From positions 1-8,716 of the forward strand of contig JBBQAZ010000029.1 in NCBI GenBank assembly GCA_038316995.1: a stretch of 8,716 nucleotides of DNA. Reading direction: 5' to 3'. The notes beneath the pieces were generated by a model. The model was not told where the DNA came from, did not search any database, and saw only the letters and a list, made by a program, of their open reading frames with translations. This document shows positions 1 through 4,879 of the stretch, piece by piece. The number at the start of each line of letters is the position of its first letter. Position 1 is the stretch's first letter. The DNA is from JAXHNE01 sp038316995 (GTDB lineage Bacteria; Patescibacteriota; Saccharimonadia; Saccharimonadales; JAXHNE01). A program made the position numbers and the translations under genes.

Positions 1-87
1 AGCACACATACTGAAAATCTTTGCAAATTAGAGTTCTCAATACTTACTAATGTAACTGCGATGGGGCTATTCAGTGCTAAAGGTTAA
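1..87 (+). CDS. possible C-terminal end of a gene entering from the left (partial)
   Basis: Frame 1 is open from the first base to a TAA at 85-87, giving 28 codons that end in NVTAMGLFSAKG. The stop shares the palindrome TTAA (84-87) with the stop of the minus-strand gene that follows, so the two genes would converge with no spacer, a common arrangement for real gene pairs. The residue mix looks protein-like, but 28 codons open by chance is not rare and no domain can be recognised. A function cannot be proposed. Confidence 0.3.
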   Translation, partial: STHTENLCKLEFSILTNVTAMGLFSAKG

Positions 88-608
88 TTATTTTTAGACA
101 ATTCAAAATAGGTTACCGTAAAAGGCAAACCGGGGATGATCTTGAAAGTAACCTTGCCTAGGTAATTATTTGGTGAAGTTTCGACTATTTCATCTTTGAT
201 AAAGCGCATCCAAAGGGGATTGCCCTTCAGATTATAGTCCAGCCGTAATACTGTTTTGTCGTCCCGTAGTCCTTGAGCTTCATAAACCTTGAACTTGATT
301 CTATTTCCGTCGGTAAAAGTATTTATCCCAGAATTAGACGCGCTATCAAACGTCTTCCCCATCCATGTATCGCCTAATCCATTAAAGTTCTTTCCCTCAT
401 AAAAACCATCGAACTGGGTAGTTGGGATTACCCCTGAATCAAATTTTAACTGGTTGGGGTGATGACTAACTCGATAATTAAGGTAGATGGCTGCGGCAAT
501 AATCAAAATGACACATGCTGCTAGAAATAGACTGAATATTATTGCAATAATTTTTAGAGCCTTTCTTATTTTAGCTTGATTATTATTTATACCATTCTCA
601 TGTTTCAC
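84..608 (-). CDS. single-pass membrane protein with extracytoplasmic domain, unknown function
   Basis: This gene encodes 174 residues from a GTG start. A polar, basic N-terminus (residues 1-17) is followed by one long hydrophobic segment at about 18-43 rich in I, A and L, then a soluble domain of about 130 residues that should face outside (basic residues lie on the cytoplasmic side). Recognisable stretches are FDGFYEG near 66-72, GLRDD near 113-117, LRLDYN near 121-126, and a C-terminal YLGKVTFKI...PFTVTYFEL. From memory this matches a family of bacterial proteins annotated only as hypothetical; I could not check it. The GTG at 608 is preferred over the TTG at 611 because no Shine-Dalgarno is present and GATAAT at 620-615 lies exactly six bases upstream, as expected for a leaderless message. 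It stands alone between a convergent neighbour and a repeat. Confidence 0.75.
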   Translation of the reverse strand: MKHENGINNNQAKIRKALKIIAIIFSLFLAACVILIIAAAIYLNYRVSHHPNQLKFDSGVIPTTQFDGFYEGKNFNGLGDTWMGKTFDSASNSGINTFTDGNRIKFKVYEAQGLRDDKTVLRLDYNLKGNPLWMRFIKDEIVETSPNNYLGKVTFKIIPGLPFTVTYFELSKNN

Positions 609-620
609 CAATATATTATC
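606..620 (-). promoter_or_regulatory. probable leaderless promoter (-10) of the 84-608 gene
   Basis: On the minus strand the -10 GATAAT (620-615), preceded by TGA (a TGn-type extended -10), is followed by six bases and then the GTG start (608-606). No ribosome binding site lies between them and no good -35 is seen. Two other minus-strand genes in the window have the same six-base spacing. Confidence 0.45.
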
Positions 621-690
621 TCATAGACTGAAGCAATCTCTTTACATTGAGGGCCATTGATCATCGATTAGATCAATCTTAAGCATGAAT

Positions 691-721
691 GGAGGGCTGT
701 ATGTATCGTTGTTGCAACTAA
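691..721. repeat. 31-base repeat, copy 1
   Basis: This stretch matches 1466-1496 at 28 of 31 positions; the differences are at 697, 698 and 709. Both copies end in the near-palindrome TGTTGCAACTAA. This copy starts 17 bases beyond the stop codon of the kinase-like gene and lacks the terminator hairpin attached to copy 2. A short inverted repeat ATTGATC/GATCAAT (656-662, 671-677) lies beside it. Confidence 0.7.
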
Positions 722-737
722 GCTAAAACGATCGTAA

Positions 738-1286
738 TCAATTTGAGCTAATTTTTTCAGCAATTAATTTCGCTGATTCAGCGGGTGTAAATTTTGATGT
801 ATTGATTCCAATGGAATCGACAAAAGGCATATGATATTTTATCAAATCATTTGCAATATCTTGCATTACAGTGCGGTCAGTAAGTTTTTTAAATCTCTTT
901 CTTGATTCGTTGTCGACTCTGTTAATCAGATCTTTTTTATTTGCCAGCAATTCAACGAACTGAACTTTTCCTCCATTGTCCTCAATACAACTTATATAAT
1001 GTCGTACTTTTTCATCGTCTTCGTTTCCTCCGTACACATAGGTAAAGATCAAGTCAGTGTTATTTTTTGCGCAGTATGTCAGTACTTCTGTTCTAATTGA
1101 ATCTACTAAATCATAGTGTGACATTAATTTTTCGGCGTAGATGTCTTTAACGATATCCCTAGATAAGTGGTTGTGAAAGAGAGGAATGCTAGTTAATTCT
1201 GATAATTTTTCAGCTATTGTTAGTTTGCCAGAAGCAGGTACCCCATATATAAAAATTAACTTCATTGAATTTAGTTTATCAGACAT
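738..1286 (-). CDS. small P-loop kinase-like ATPase
   Basis: This gene encodes 182 residues from the ATG at 1286. The first strand KLIFIYG runs into a Walker A loop GVPASGKLT (residues 15-23). Next comes LFHNHLSRD (36-44), typical of a large family of small AAA/kinase-like NTPases related to gluconate, shikimate and antibiotic kinases. A hydrophobic strand LIFTYVYGG (79-87) sits in the Walker B position, and the basic stretch NRVDNESRKRFKKLTD (122-137) resembles a lid segment with catalytic arginines. It probably transfers a phosphate from ATP to a small cytoplasmic substrate that cannot be named. The ATG at 1265 would start directly at MKLIFIYG and is a real alternative. A TTG start at 1313 would read into the upstream hairpins and is unlikely. 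The gene lies alone between the two 31-base repeats. Confidence 0.82.
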   Translation of the reverse strand: MSDKLNSMKLIFIYGVPASGKLTIAEKLSELTSIPLFHNHLSRDIVKDIYAEKLMSHYDLVDSIRTEVLTYCAKNNTDLIFTYVYGGNEDDEKVRHYISCIEDNGGKVQFVELLANKKDLINRVDNESRKRFKKLTDRTVMQDIANDLIKYHMPFVDSIGINTSKFTPAESAKLIAEKISSN

Positions 1287-1400
1287 CGAGTGGGACTCGC
1301 CTTGTTTCCGCAAAAGAAAGTTACTTTTGCTAGCAACAACCCAAAATTTGCTCCCAGCAAATTTTGGTCAAGGGTGCCGGGGTTTGCCACTGGCAAACCC
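1287..1400. repeat. run of four inverted repeats upstream of the kinase gene
   Basis: Four hairpins follow one another: CGAGT/ACTCG (1287-1291, 1295-1299); GCAAAAG/CTTTTGC (1310-1316, 1324-1330); 12-base perfect arms CCAAAATTTGCT (1341-1352) with complement at 1356-1367 around CCC; and 10-base perfect arms GGGTTTGCCA (1380-1389) with complement at 1391-1400 around a single base. GTTCGAGCCCGTC (1401-1413) resembles a tRNA T-arm and is partly complementary to GGGACTCG at 1292-1299, so the group may fold as one branched structure. No coding sense is apparent. It looks like an intergenic mobile repeat or recombination site rather than an ordinary leader. Confidence 0.65.
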
Positions 1401-1425
1401 GTTCGAGCCCGTCATCAGAACTCTC

Positions 1426-1467
1426 CCAAATAGAAAACCCCACTTTTCAGTGAGGTTTTCTATTTGG
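1426..1467. terminator. strong bidirectional intrinsic terminator
   Basis: Arms of 14 bases (1426-1439 and 1454-1467) pair perfectly. After one mismatch (1440/1453) a further CACT/AGTG pair closes a TTTC loop. The GC-rich core is flanked by AAATAGAAAA on the left and TTTTCTATTT on the right, so it has a U-rich tail in either direction. On the minus strand it should stop transcripts of the TIR operon that ends at 1532, before the kinase gene. Confidence 0.75.
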
Positions 1468-1496
1468 AGGGGCGTATGTATCGCTGTTGCAACTAA
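1466..1496. repeat. 31-base repeat, copy 2
   Basis: This is the partner of 691-721 (28 of 31 identical, same orientation), 775 bases away. It is joined directly to the right arm of the bidirectional terminator, overlapping it by two bases. It lies 35 bases beyond the stop of the 102-residue protein gene, a position like that of copy 1 beyond the kinase gene. Confidence 0.7.
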
Positions 1497-1531
1497 ATTG
1501 CAATTATCAAACCATACACGAATCGCAACAT

Positions 1532-1840
1532 TTACTGTTTAAGTCGTTTTGTTTCAATAGTTTGCCACACTTTTTTTATTGCAGCCACGTAGGGTTCATC
1601 TTCCATTTGAACGTCGTTACTTAGTTCAGCGAAAGGTTTAATCGATTTATGCTTATCATTGGTTTGTGTCATCCATGCCGACCATGCATCATGAACATCT
1701 TCCCTGGTGACGCTCTGACCCTTCGCCAGTAACAGAACTGCATACATTTCAAATAGTGTATCCACATTTTGAGCTTCTGGTAATTTTTCTTTTGGAACCA
1801 CAGACTTAATTTTGGCTGCTATGTGTTGAATGTAGTTCAT
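1532..1840 (-). CDS. 102-residue helical protein, third gene of the TIR operon
   Basis: A small soluble, mostly helical protein with no membrane segment. Conspicuous parts are LFEMYAVLLLAKGQSVTRED (29-48), HDAWSAWM (50-57), PFAEL (69-73) and EPYVAAIKKVWQTI (82-95). From memory, very similar short proteins occur widely in actinobacteria as uncharacterised proteins (possibly Pfam DUF7701); this is unverified. No catalytic motif is visible. The ATG overlaps the TGA of the membrane protein gene as ATGA (1837-1840), so translation is probably coupled and the products made together. Its place in the operon suggests a subunit or regulator of the TIR/membrane pair. The bidirectional terminator follows about 65 bases downstream. 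Confidence 0.8.
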   Translation of the reverse strand: MNYIQHIAAKIKSVVPKEKLPEAQNVDTLFEMYAVLLLAKGQSVTREDVHDAWSAWMTQTNDKHKSIKPFAELSNDVQMEDEPYVAAIKKVWQTIETKRLKQ

Positions 1841-2304
1841 TTAATTATAGTAACAATAAGTACGAATAAATAAATGGCTGCAAACGTCCACGGTATTATT
1901 TTCTCTACTGACGTAAGTTCTGCGTATCTTTTACGCCACCTAGAAACTGGGTCTTTTTTTAGGTAATCCCACTCGTCTCCAAATGGTGCTACCGCAAGTT
2001 CCTTTTCCATATTCAATATCACAGAATACTTTGCACCATTCAGGTCTCTATAACTCTTAATCAAAACCGCCCAAGTGTAGGAAAGCACCAGACCAACAAT
2101 GCAGAAGAATATTATTCCAAGATTCTGGTTTGTTGGCGTGTCTTCAAATGTTTTTACAGCAAACCCTAGAAGCGAAGCCAACGCTCCCTGAACTGTTATG
2201 AAGAAAGCGTTTGCAGCCGTACGCCTAGCCGATATTCTGTCTGCCATTTCGACAGCCAACTTATAGAGTTCAAAATAGTGTGGGGGCAAGTCTTTTTTAG
2301 CCAT
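1837..2304 (-). CDS. three-pass membrane protein, RipA-like, probable effector of the TIR operon
   Basis: This gene encodes 155 residues with three hydrophobic segments near 33-51, 61-83 and 136-154. Between the second and third lies a cytoplasmic or peripheral stretch of about 50 residues containing SYRDLNGAKYSVILNMEKEL (84-103), APFGDEWDYL (106-115) and a basic WRKRY. The pattern RRTAANAFF before the first segment and SYR.LN.AK..VI..ME with PF..EW after the second recalls proteins annotated as RipA family octameric membrane protein, and more loosely the SLATT-type effectors linked to defence. This assignment is from memory. The ATG lies three bases after the TIR gene stop, and the stop overlaps the next start by four bases. 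A membrane protein behind a TIR gene suggests a pore-forming or membrane-damaging effector, which is inference. Confidence 0.85.
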   Translation of the reverse strand: MAKKDLPPHYFELYKLAVEMADRISARRTAANAFFITVQGALASLLGFAVKTFEDTPTNQNLGIIFFCIVGLVLSYTWAVLIKSYRDLNGAKYSVILNMEKELAVAPFGDEWDYLKKDPVSRWRKRYAELTSVEKIIPWTFAAIYLFVLIVTIIK

Positions 2305-2307
2305 TTC

Positions 2308-2691
2308 CTAATCCAATCCATTTATGAAATTGGCAAGACCATCCCATGTCCAAGTGATACACTTTTTACCTTCCATGATTGACGGTTTCGTACGGTCATC
2401 CTTGTAGATGTGTAGCCCAACAAGTGGTTTTGATTCTTCTATCGCACACGTGATTTCCCATATTTCGCCATCAGCACTAGGCGTATTCTTGCTTAATAGT
2501 GCTATAACGCCGTCACTGCCTTTAATTCTGGTGCGAACGTGTTCCTTCCACTTTGAGTCATAGGGTTCTTTCACTGACATGTCTACATACTCAAAGCTAG
2601 TATCGACATGCAAACTTTGACCTTTAATTAGGTCTCTGATTCTTTCGTCTTCCTTCGCAAATGCTATAAAAATCCGTTTAGTTGTTGCCAT
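2308..2691 (-). CDS. TIR-like domain protein (ThsB / DUF1863 type)
   Basis: A single-domain protein of 127 residues, the usual size for stand-alone ThsB-like TIR proteins. The first strand RIFIAFAKEDERIRDLI (6-22) matches the FISF..ED strand-loop of the family. A variable part with PYDSKWKEHVRTRIKGSD (43-60) leads to the strand GVIALLSKNT (61-70), and the helix GEIWEITCAIE (75-85) carries Glu79 in the place of the conserved TIR catalytic glutamate. The last part, KPLVGLHIY and KCITWTWDGL, fits the remaining strands. Family knowledge: such proteins split NAD+ and in Thoeris make a signal that activates a separate effector. The start is well supported by AAAGGAG (2704-2698) six bases upstream. 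It is the first gene of a three-gene operon. No ThsA with SIR2, SLOG or Macro domain is in the window. Confidence 0.88.
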   Translation of the reverse strand: MATTKRIFIAFAKEDERIRDLIKGQSLHVDTSFEYVDMSVKEPYDSKWKEHVRTRIKGSDGVIALLSKNTPSADGEIWEITCAIEESKPLVGLHIYKDDRTKPSIMEGKKCITWTWDGLANFINGLD

Positions 2692-2710
2692 TTATTTCTC
2701 CTTTTGTCGT

Positions 2711-2739
2711 TTGACGCTAAATACTTAATCTGTTACAAT
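2711..2739 (+). promoter_or_regulatory. near-consensus sigma-70-type promoter of a small RNA
   Basis: TTGACG (2711-2716), a 17-base spacer and TACAAT (2734-2739), with TG at 2731-2732 making it an extended -10. The predicted start is near 2746. It points away from the TIR operon, whose ribosome binding site and start lie just to the left, so the two units are divergent. Confidence 0.65.
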
Positions 2740-2745
2740 ATGAAA

Positions 2746-2818
2746 AGAGCAATTTGCTGTCGTGGCAATATTATGCTCCCGAAGCCCCTAGTTACAGCTA
2801 GAGGGCTTCTTCGTTTTT
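2746..2818 (+). ncRNA. predicted small RNA of about 73 nt
   Basis: The stretch between a strong promoter and a strong intrinsic terminator contains no gene of normal size. The predicted RNA has two hairpins: a 5' one formed by GAGCA (2747-2751) with TGCTC (2774-2778), enclosing TTGC/GCAA (2754-2757, 2765-2768), and the terminator hairpin. It ends before the stop codon of the convergent gene at 2827. It could act on the TIR operon or the 2827-3234 gene; a message reading from the latter into the TIR operon would be antisense to it. I do not recognise a known RNA family. Confidence 0.5.
2781..2818 (+). terminator. intrinsic terminator of the small RNA
   Basis: GAAGCCC-CTAG (2781-2791) pairs with CTAG-A-GGGCTTC (2798-2809) around a six-base loop with one bulged A, giving 11 pairs. 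TTCG and five T (2814-2818) follow. On the minus strand the same hairpin has no U-tract after it, so it is directional. Confidence 0.75.
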
Positions 2819-2826
2819 AGTAGTTA

Positions 2827-3234
2827 TCACACGTTTACCTCCTTTTTCTCTTTTTCTTTTAGTTCAAACACAAACAGCTTGCCGTCTTCATCGAAACCAA
2901 CATCACGAAGCGGTATTTTCTCGTAGTCGTAGCGATTGGCGTACTTCTTGGCATTTATACGGTTTGCCTTGAAGAAGCTCGTACCAGAGATATAACCACC
3001 ATAGCCCTGATTATTGATTGCTATCGCTATTGCACCCTCTTCCTTTACGTTAGTGAACTTAATGCCAATGACATTCTTAGTCTTGTCGTAGAAGAGCACG
3101 GCGTATTTGTAATCGCTCAGCTTATTGTCCTTGTAAAACTGTGTAGGTAAGCCAATATGACGTGTACCAGTAACAGTGATGCGATTTTCAAATCGCTTTC
3201 CCACCTGTGTATGCTTGCTAAAGTTGTAATCCAT
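2827..3234 (-). CDS. conserved hypothetical protein, 135 residues
   Basis: A soluble protein rich in short beta strands. Visible landmarks are RITVTGTRHIGLPTQFYKDN (18-37), YKYAVLFYD (42-50), VIGIKFTN (55-62), GGYISGTSFFKAN (79-91), KKYANRYDYEKI (96-107) and a C-terminal KLFVFELKEKEKKE. The opening, with a strand, IGLP and then a helix, is loosely like AbrB/SpoVT swapped-hairpin DNA-binding proteins, but this is weak. From memory similar proteins occur in candidate-phylum genomes without a known role. The ATG at 3234 is chosen over GTG at 3240 because a consensus-like promoter has its -10 six bases upstream and no Shine-Dalgarno exists. It is the first gene left of the divergent promoter region and may read through towards the TIR operon. 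Confidence 0.72.
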   Translation of the reverse strand: MDYNFSKHTQVGKRFENRITVTGTRHIGLPTQFYKDNKLSDYKYAVLFYDKTKNVIGIKFTNVKEEGAIAIAINNQGYGGYISGTSFFKANRINAKKYANRYDYEKIPLRDVGFDEDGKLFVFELKEKEKKEVNV

Positions 3235-3240
3235 GCCCAC

Positions 3241-3269
3241 ATTGTACTACTTTGTTCGTCTAATGCCAA
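3241..3269 (-). promoter_or_regulatory. strong leaderless promoter of the 2827-3234 gene
   Basis: On the minus strand TTGGCA (3269-3264), a 17-base spacer and TACAAT (3246-3241). Six bases later comes the ATG at 3234, so transcription should start at or next to the start codon. Its -35 is one arm of an inverted repeat whose other arm (3319-3326) contains the -35 of the opposing promoter. Confidence 0.65.
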
Positions 3270-3320
3270 TGATTCGTTTGTAGATAATACGCACCAGAAG
3301 CTGATTGTAGTTTTAGTACA

Positions 3321-3348
3321 TTGGCACTTTGTCGCAGTATTTGATAAA
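3321..3348 (+). promoter_or_regulatory. candidate promoter of the zinc-ribbon/RarA-like/recombinase module
   Basis: TTGGCA (3321-3326), a 16-base spacer and GATAAA (3343-3348), with a start expected near 3355 and a leader of about 160 bases to the ATG at 3517. The -10 is only moderate. The TTGGCA lies in the inverted repeat TGCCAATG/CATTGGCA (3264-3271, 3319-3326) shared with the divergent promoter. The rest of 3241-3516 shows no convincing gene. Confidence 0.35.
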
Positions 3349-3367
3349 CTTATACCTGTTATGGTTA

Positions 3368-3383
3368 TTGAACATTGGTTCAA
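3368..3383. promoter_or_regulatory. palindrome of LexA (SOS box) type
   Basis: TTGAAC-ATTG-GTTCAA is a perfect 6-base palindrome around four bases and contains GAAC-N4-GTTC, the core of the SOS box of Gram-positive type LexA. It lies about 13 bases beyond the predicted start of the plus-strand module, a position where a bound repressor would block transcription. SOS control would suit a recombinase with a RarA-like partner. The repressor is not in the window. Confidence 0.4.
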
Positions 3384-3483
3384 AATACCAAGTTCACTAA
3401 CAACGAAATCGACTGAGCAGAACACTCATTCTGTATTGGATTTGTAAAGGCAAATGTTCGGCAAATGGGGGTTTATGTTCTAT

Positions 3484-3513
3484 TGATTTCGGCAAAAACA
3501 GGAATCGAAATCA
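3484..3513 (+). promoter_or_regulatory. leader hairpin with the ribosome binding site in its loop
   Basis: TGATTTCG (3484-3491) and CGAAATCA (3506-3513) are perfect 8-base arms around a 14-base loop. The loop holds AGGA (3500-3503), the only Shine-Dalgarno-like sequence before the ATG at 3517. Folding of the arms would bring AGGA closer to the start, since the linear spacing of 13 is long. It could equally be a protein-binding palindrome. Confidence 0.35.
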
Positions 3514-3516
3514 TCT

Positions 3517-4158
3517 ATGCAAAACAAGCCAGTAGCAGAACACCTACCGCAAGTACGAATAGGCAACCTAAAAGAACAGGGTCTTCTTGATGATGTCTAT
3601 TGGCAAGACGATTACTATGCTGGCTCAGACGACCCATTTCGCATGTTTGGACAGGTCAGTAACGAGTTCAGGTATACGATGAAAGCATTTGGACATCGCA
3701 CATTTATTGAGCTTGGGTGGAACATTGGCGATAAAAGGTATCTCAGTAAAGTGAAGCTCGTGAATGACAGACTGAACTTTGGTGGACATCGTTTCTGGTT
3801 TGTCTGCCCCACATGCTCAAGCAGGTGCGGAGTGCTTTACATAATTCAACACGTCTGTGGTTGCAATAAATGCTTACAGATTGCCTATACGTCACAGAAC
3901 AAGACAAAAAACAAACCACCAACACTTGAAGAATTATCAGAGGAGCGAAAACGACTAACAGACGTTTGGCTTGCTCTGTGGAGTAAGGGTCGCTTCTTTT
4001 ATGATAATCGTCCGACGAAGGATTACCTGAACTACCTGATAATGGCAAAGGAAGCATGGGGTGTGATGTTCCTAAATCCAGAAGCATCCGTTTTAATGTA
4101 CCAAGCTCATGACACTTTACTTTTCAAACCACCAACCGTGCTTATCAACGGAAAATGA
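3517..4158 (+). CDS. zinc-ribbon protein of mobile elements, unknown function
   Basis: This gene encodes 213 residues. An acidic N-terminal part of about 85 residues leads to GGHRFWFVCPTCSSRCGVLY (89-108) and then CNKCLQIAYTSQ (116-127). Cys97, Cys100, Cys116 and Cys119 form a CxxC...CxxC zinc ribbon, with extra cysteines at 104 and 114. The C-terminal part (130-213) is helical and ends in a basic stretch. The pattern FxCPxCxxRCxxLY...CxxCxxLxYxSQ is familiar from hypothetical proteins of phages and integrative elements; the biochemical role is unknown, but nucleic-acid binding is the likely use of the ribbon. It is the first gene of the plus-strand module, 91 bases before the RarA-like gene. 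Its start is the only good ATG, with a weak AGGA site in a hairpin loop. Confidence 0.75.
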   Translation: MQNKPVAEHLPQVRIGNLKEQGLLDDVYWQDDYYAGSDDPFRMFGQVSNEFRYTMKAFGHRTFIELGWNIGDKRYLSKVKLVNDRLNFGGHRFWFVCPTCSSRCGVLYIIQHVCGCNKCLQIAYTSQNKTKNKPPTLEELSEERKRLTDVWLALWSKGRFFYDNRPTKDYLNYLIMAKEAWGVMFLNPEASVLMYQAHDTLLFKPPTVLINGK

Positions 4159-4203
4159 ACGATTTTTAGTGAATTAGGAGGGTTTTCTTGATTTAACAGA
4201 GGT

Positions 4204-4246
4204 GGCTGAGTTAGTTTCAAGGTACAAACTAACAAAGGAGTCAGCC
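4204..4246 (+). promoter_or_regulatory. hairpin presenting the ribosome binding site as a bulge
   Basis: GGCTGA (4204-4209) continues directly into GTTAGTTT (4210-4217), an 8-base loop follows, then AAACTAAC (4226-4233) and, after seven unpaired bases, TCAGCC (4241-4246). The seven unpaired bases are AAAGGAG (4234-4240), the Shine-Dalgarno for the ATG at 4250. All 14 pairs are Watson-Crick. A protein or a temperature change acting on this fold could control translation. Confidence 0.5.
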
Positions 4247-4249
4247 CAA

Positions 4250-4879
4250 ATGTCATTTAATTTTCACGCCATAACAACCAAACATGGCTATAAACTTGAT
4301 GAGGTAGCAAGTAGTCTACAAAAAGAAATACGTAGAGGTAAAGAACGAGAAGCCCTGCATTGGGCGTTAGAAATGATTGAATCTGGCTATGCTCGGTATT
4401 GCTTCAAACGACTGAAAATAACAGCAGCCGAAGACATCGGCTTTGCCGACCCATTTTCAATTGTACTGGTAAAAGAACTGCAAGACAGTTGGGAGGCAGA
4501 AAAACGCTCCAAAGCCGAAGGGGGTGAAGCAGACAGGCATTACATGACCTTTGCTGTCATTTATCTTGCACGATGCCCAAAGAATCGTGAGATTAACGAT
4601 GCCATCGCTTACGTTGAGCATGAACGTAGCATTGGCGAAGTACCTGAGATACCAGACTATGCCATTGACGGTCACACTAGCAAAGGACGTGAACTCGGAC
4701 GAGACAAGATTAAATGCTGGTGGAACTCAGGACGAGTCGTTGCTAACGCAACTGGTGATAACAAGTATTTTGACCTGATGTACGAAGTACAAGGCAAAGA
4801 TGCGATTGATGGATTCGGTGAGGGCGATTGGCTGAAAAAGGAACAGAAACGCCTGAAAGCTGTTCGTGAAGCTCGTTAG
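4250..4879 (+). CDS. RarA/MgsA C-terminal-like protein without the ATPase domain
   Basis: This gene encodes 209 residues. TTKHGYKLDEVASSLQKEIR (9-28), GKEREALHWALEMIESG (30-46), FKRLKITAAEDIGFADP (52-68) and YLARCPKN (105-112) follow the clamp-loader-like C-terminal region of RarA (MgsA), where R...A.EDIG.ADP and YLA..PKS are hallmarks. A second conserved block, IPDYAIDGHTSKGRELGRDK (134-153), is known from stand-alone proteins of this type. RarA acts at stalled replication forks and tetramerises through this region. With no Walker motifs this protein cannot hydrolyse ATP alone and may bind or interfere with a RarA-type or clamp-loader complex, which is inference. The ATG at 4250 is supported by AAAGGAG nine bases upstream; a GTG at 4202 has no such support. 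Its end overlaps the recombinase gene by 14 bases. Confidence 0.78.
   Translation: MSFNFHAITTKHGYKLDEVASSLQKEIRRGKEREALHWALEMIESGYARYCFKRLKITAAEDIGFADPFSIVLVKELQDSWEAEKRSKAEGGEADRHYMTFAVIYLARCPKNREINDAIAYVEHERSIGEVPEIPDYAIDGHTSKGRELGRDKIKCWWNSGRVVANATGDNKYFDLMYEVQGKDAIDGFGEGDWLKKEQKRLKAVREAR

Noticed and set aside
1401..1413. GTTCGAGCCCGTC as the 3' end of a tRNA gene
   Set aside because: No acceptor, D or anticodon arm lies upstream; the preceding bases are consumed by other perfect hairpins. At most a relic or a lookalike.
1287..1496. Integron attC site
   Set aside because: No GTTRRRY/RYYYAAC core pair is present and the recombinase in the window is not clearly IntI-like. The cassette-like order is kept only as a hypothesis.
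1186..1542. 118-residue plus-strand ORF
   Set aside because: It runs antisense to the kinase gene start and through the hairpins, terminator and repeat, so its residues are translations of those structures.
1532..2691. Classical Thoeris (ThsA/ThsB)
   Set aside because: The TIR protein fits ThsB, but neither neighbour has SIR2, SLOG or Macro domains, so the operon cannot be called Thoeris from the sequence.
2740..2820. 26-codon ORF across the small RNA
   Set aside because: Its ATG directly follows the -10 box and would not be in the transcript. The next in-frame ATG (2773) has no ribosome binding site, and the ORF ends inside the terminator tail.
3157..3447. 96-residue plus-strand ORF and the overlapping minus ORF at 3117-3425
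   Set aside because: Both cover the divergent promoters and the palindromes, have poor starts and do not look like proteins.
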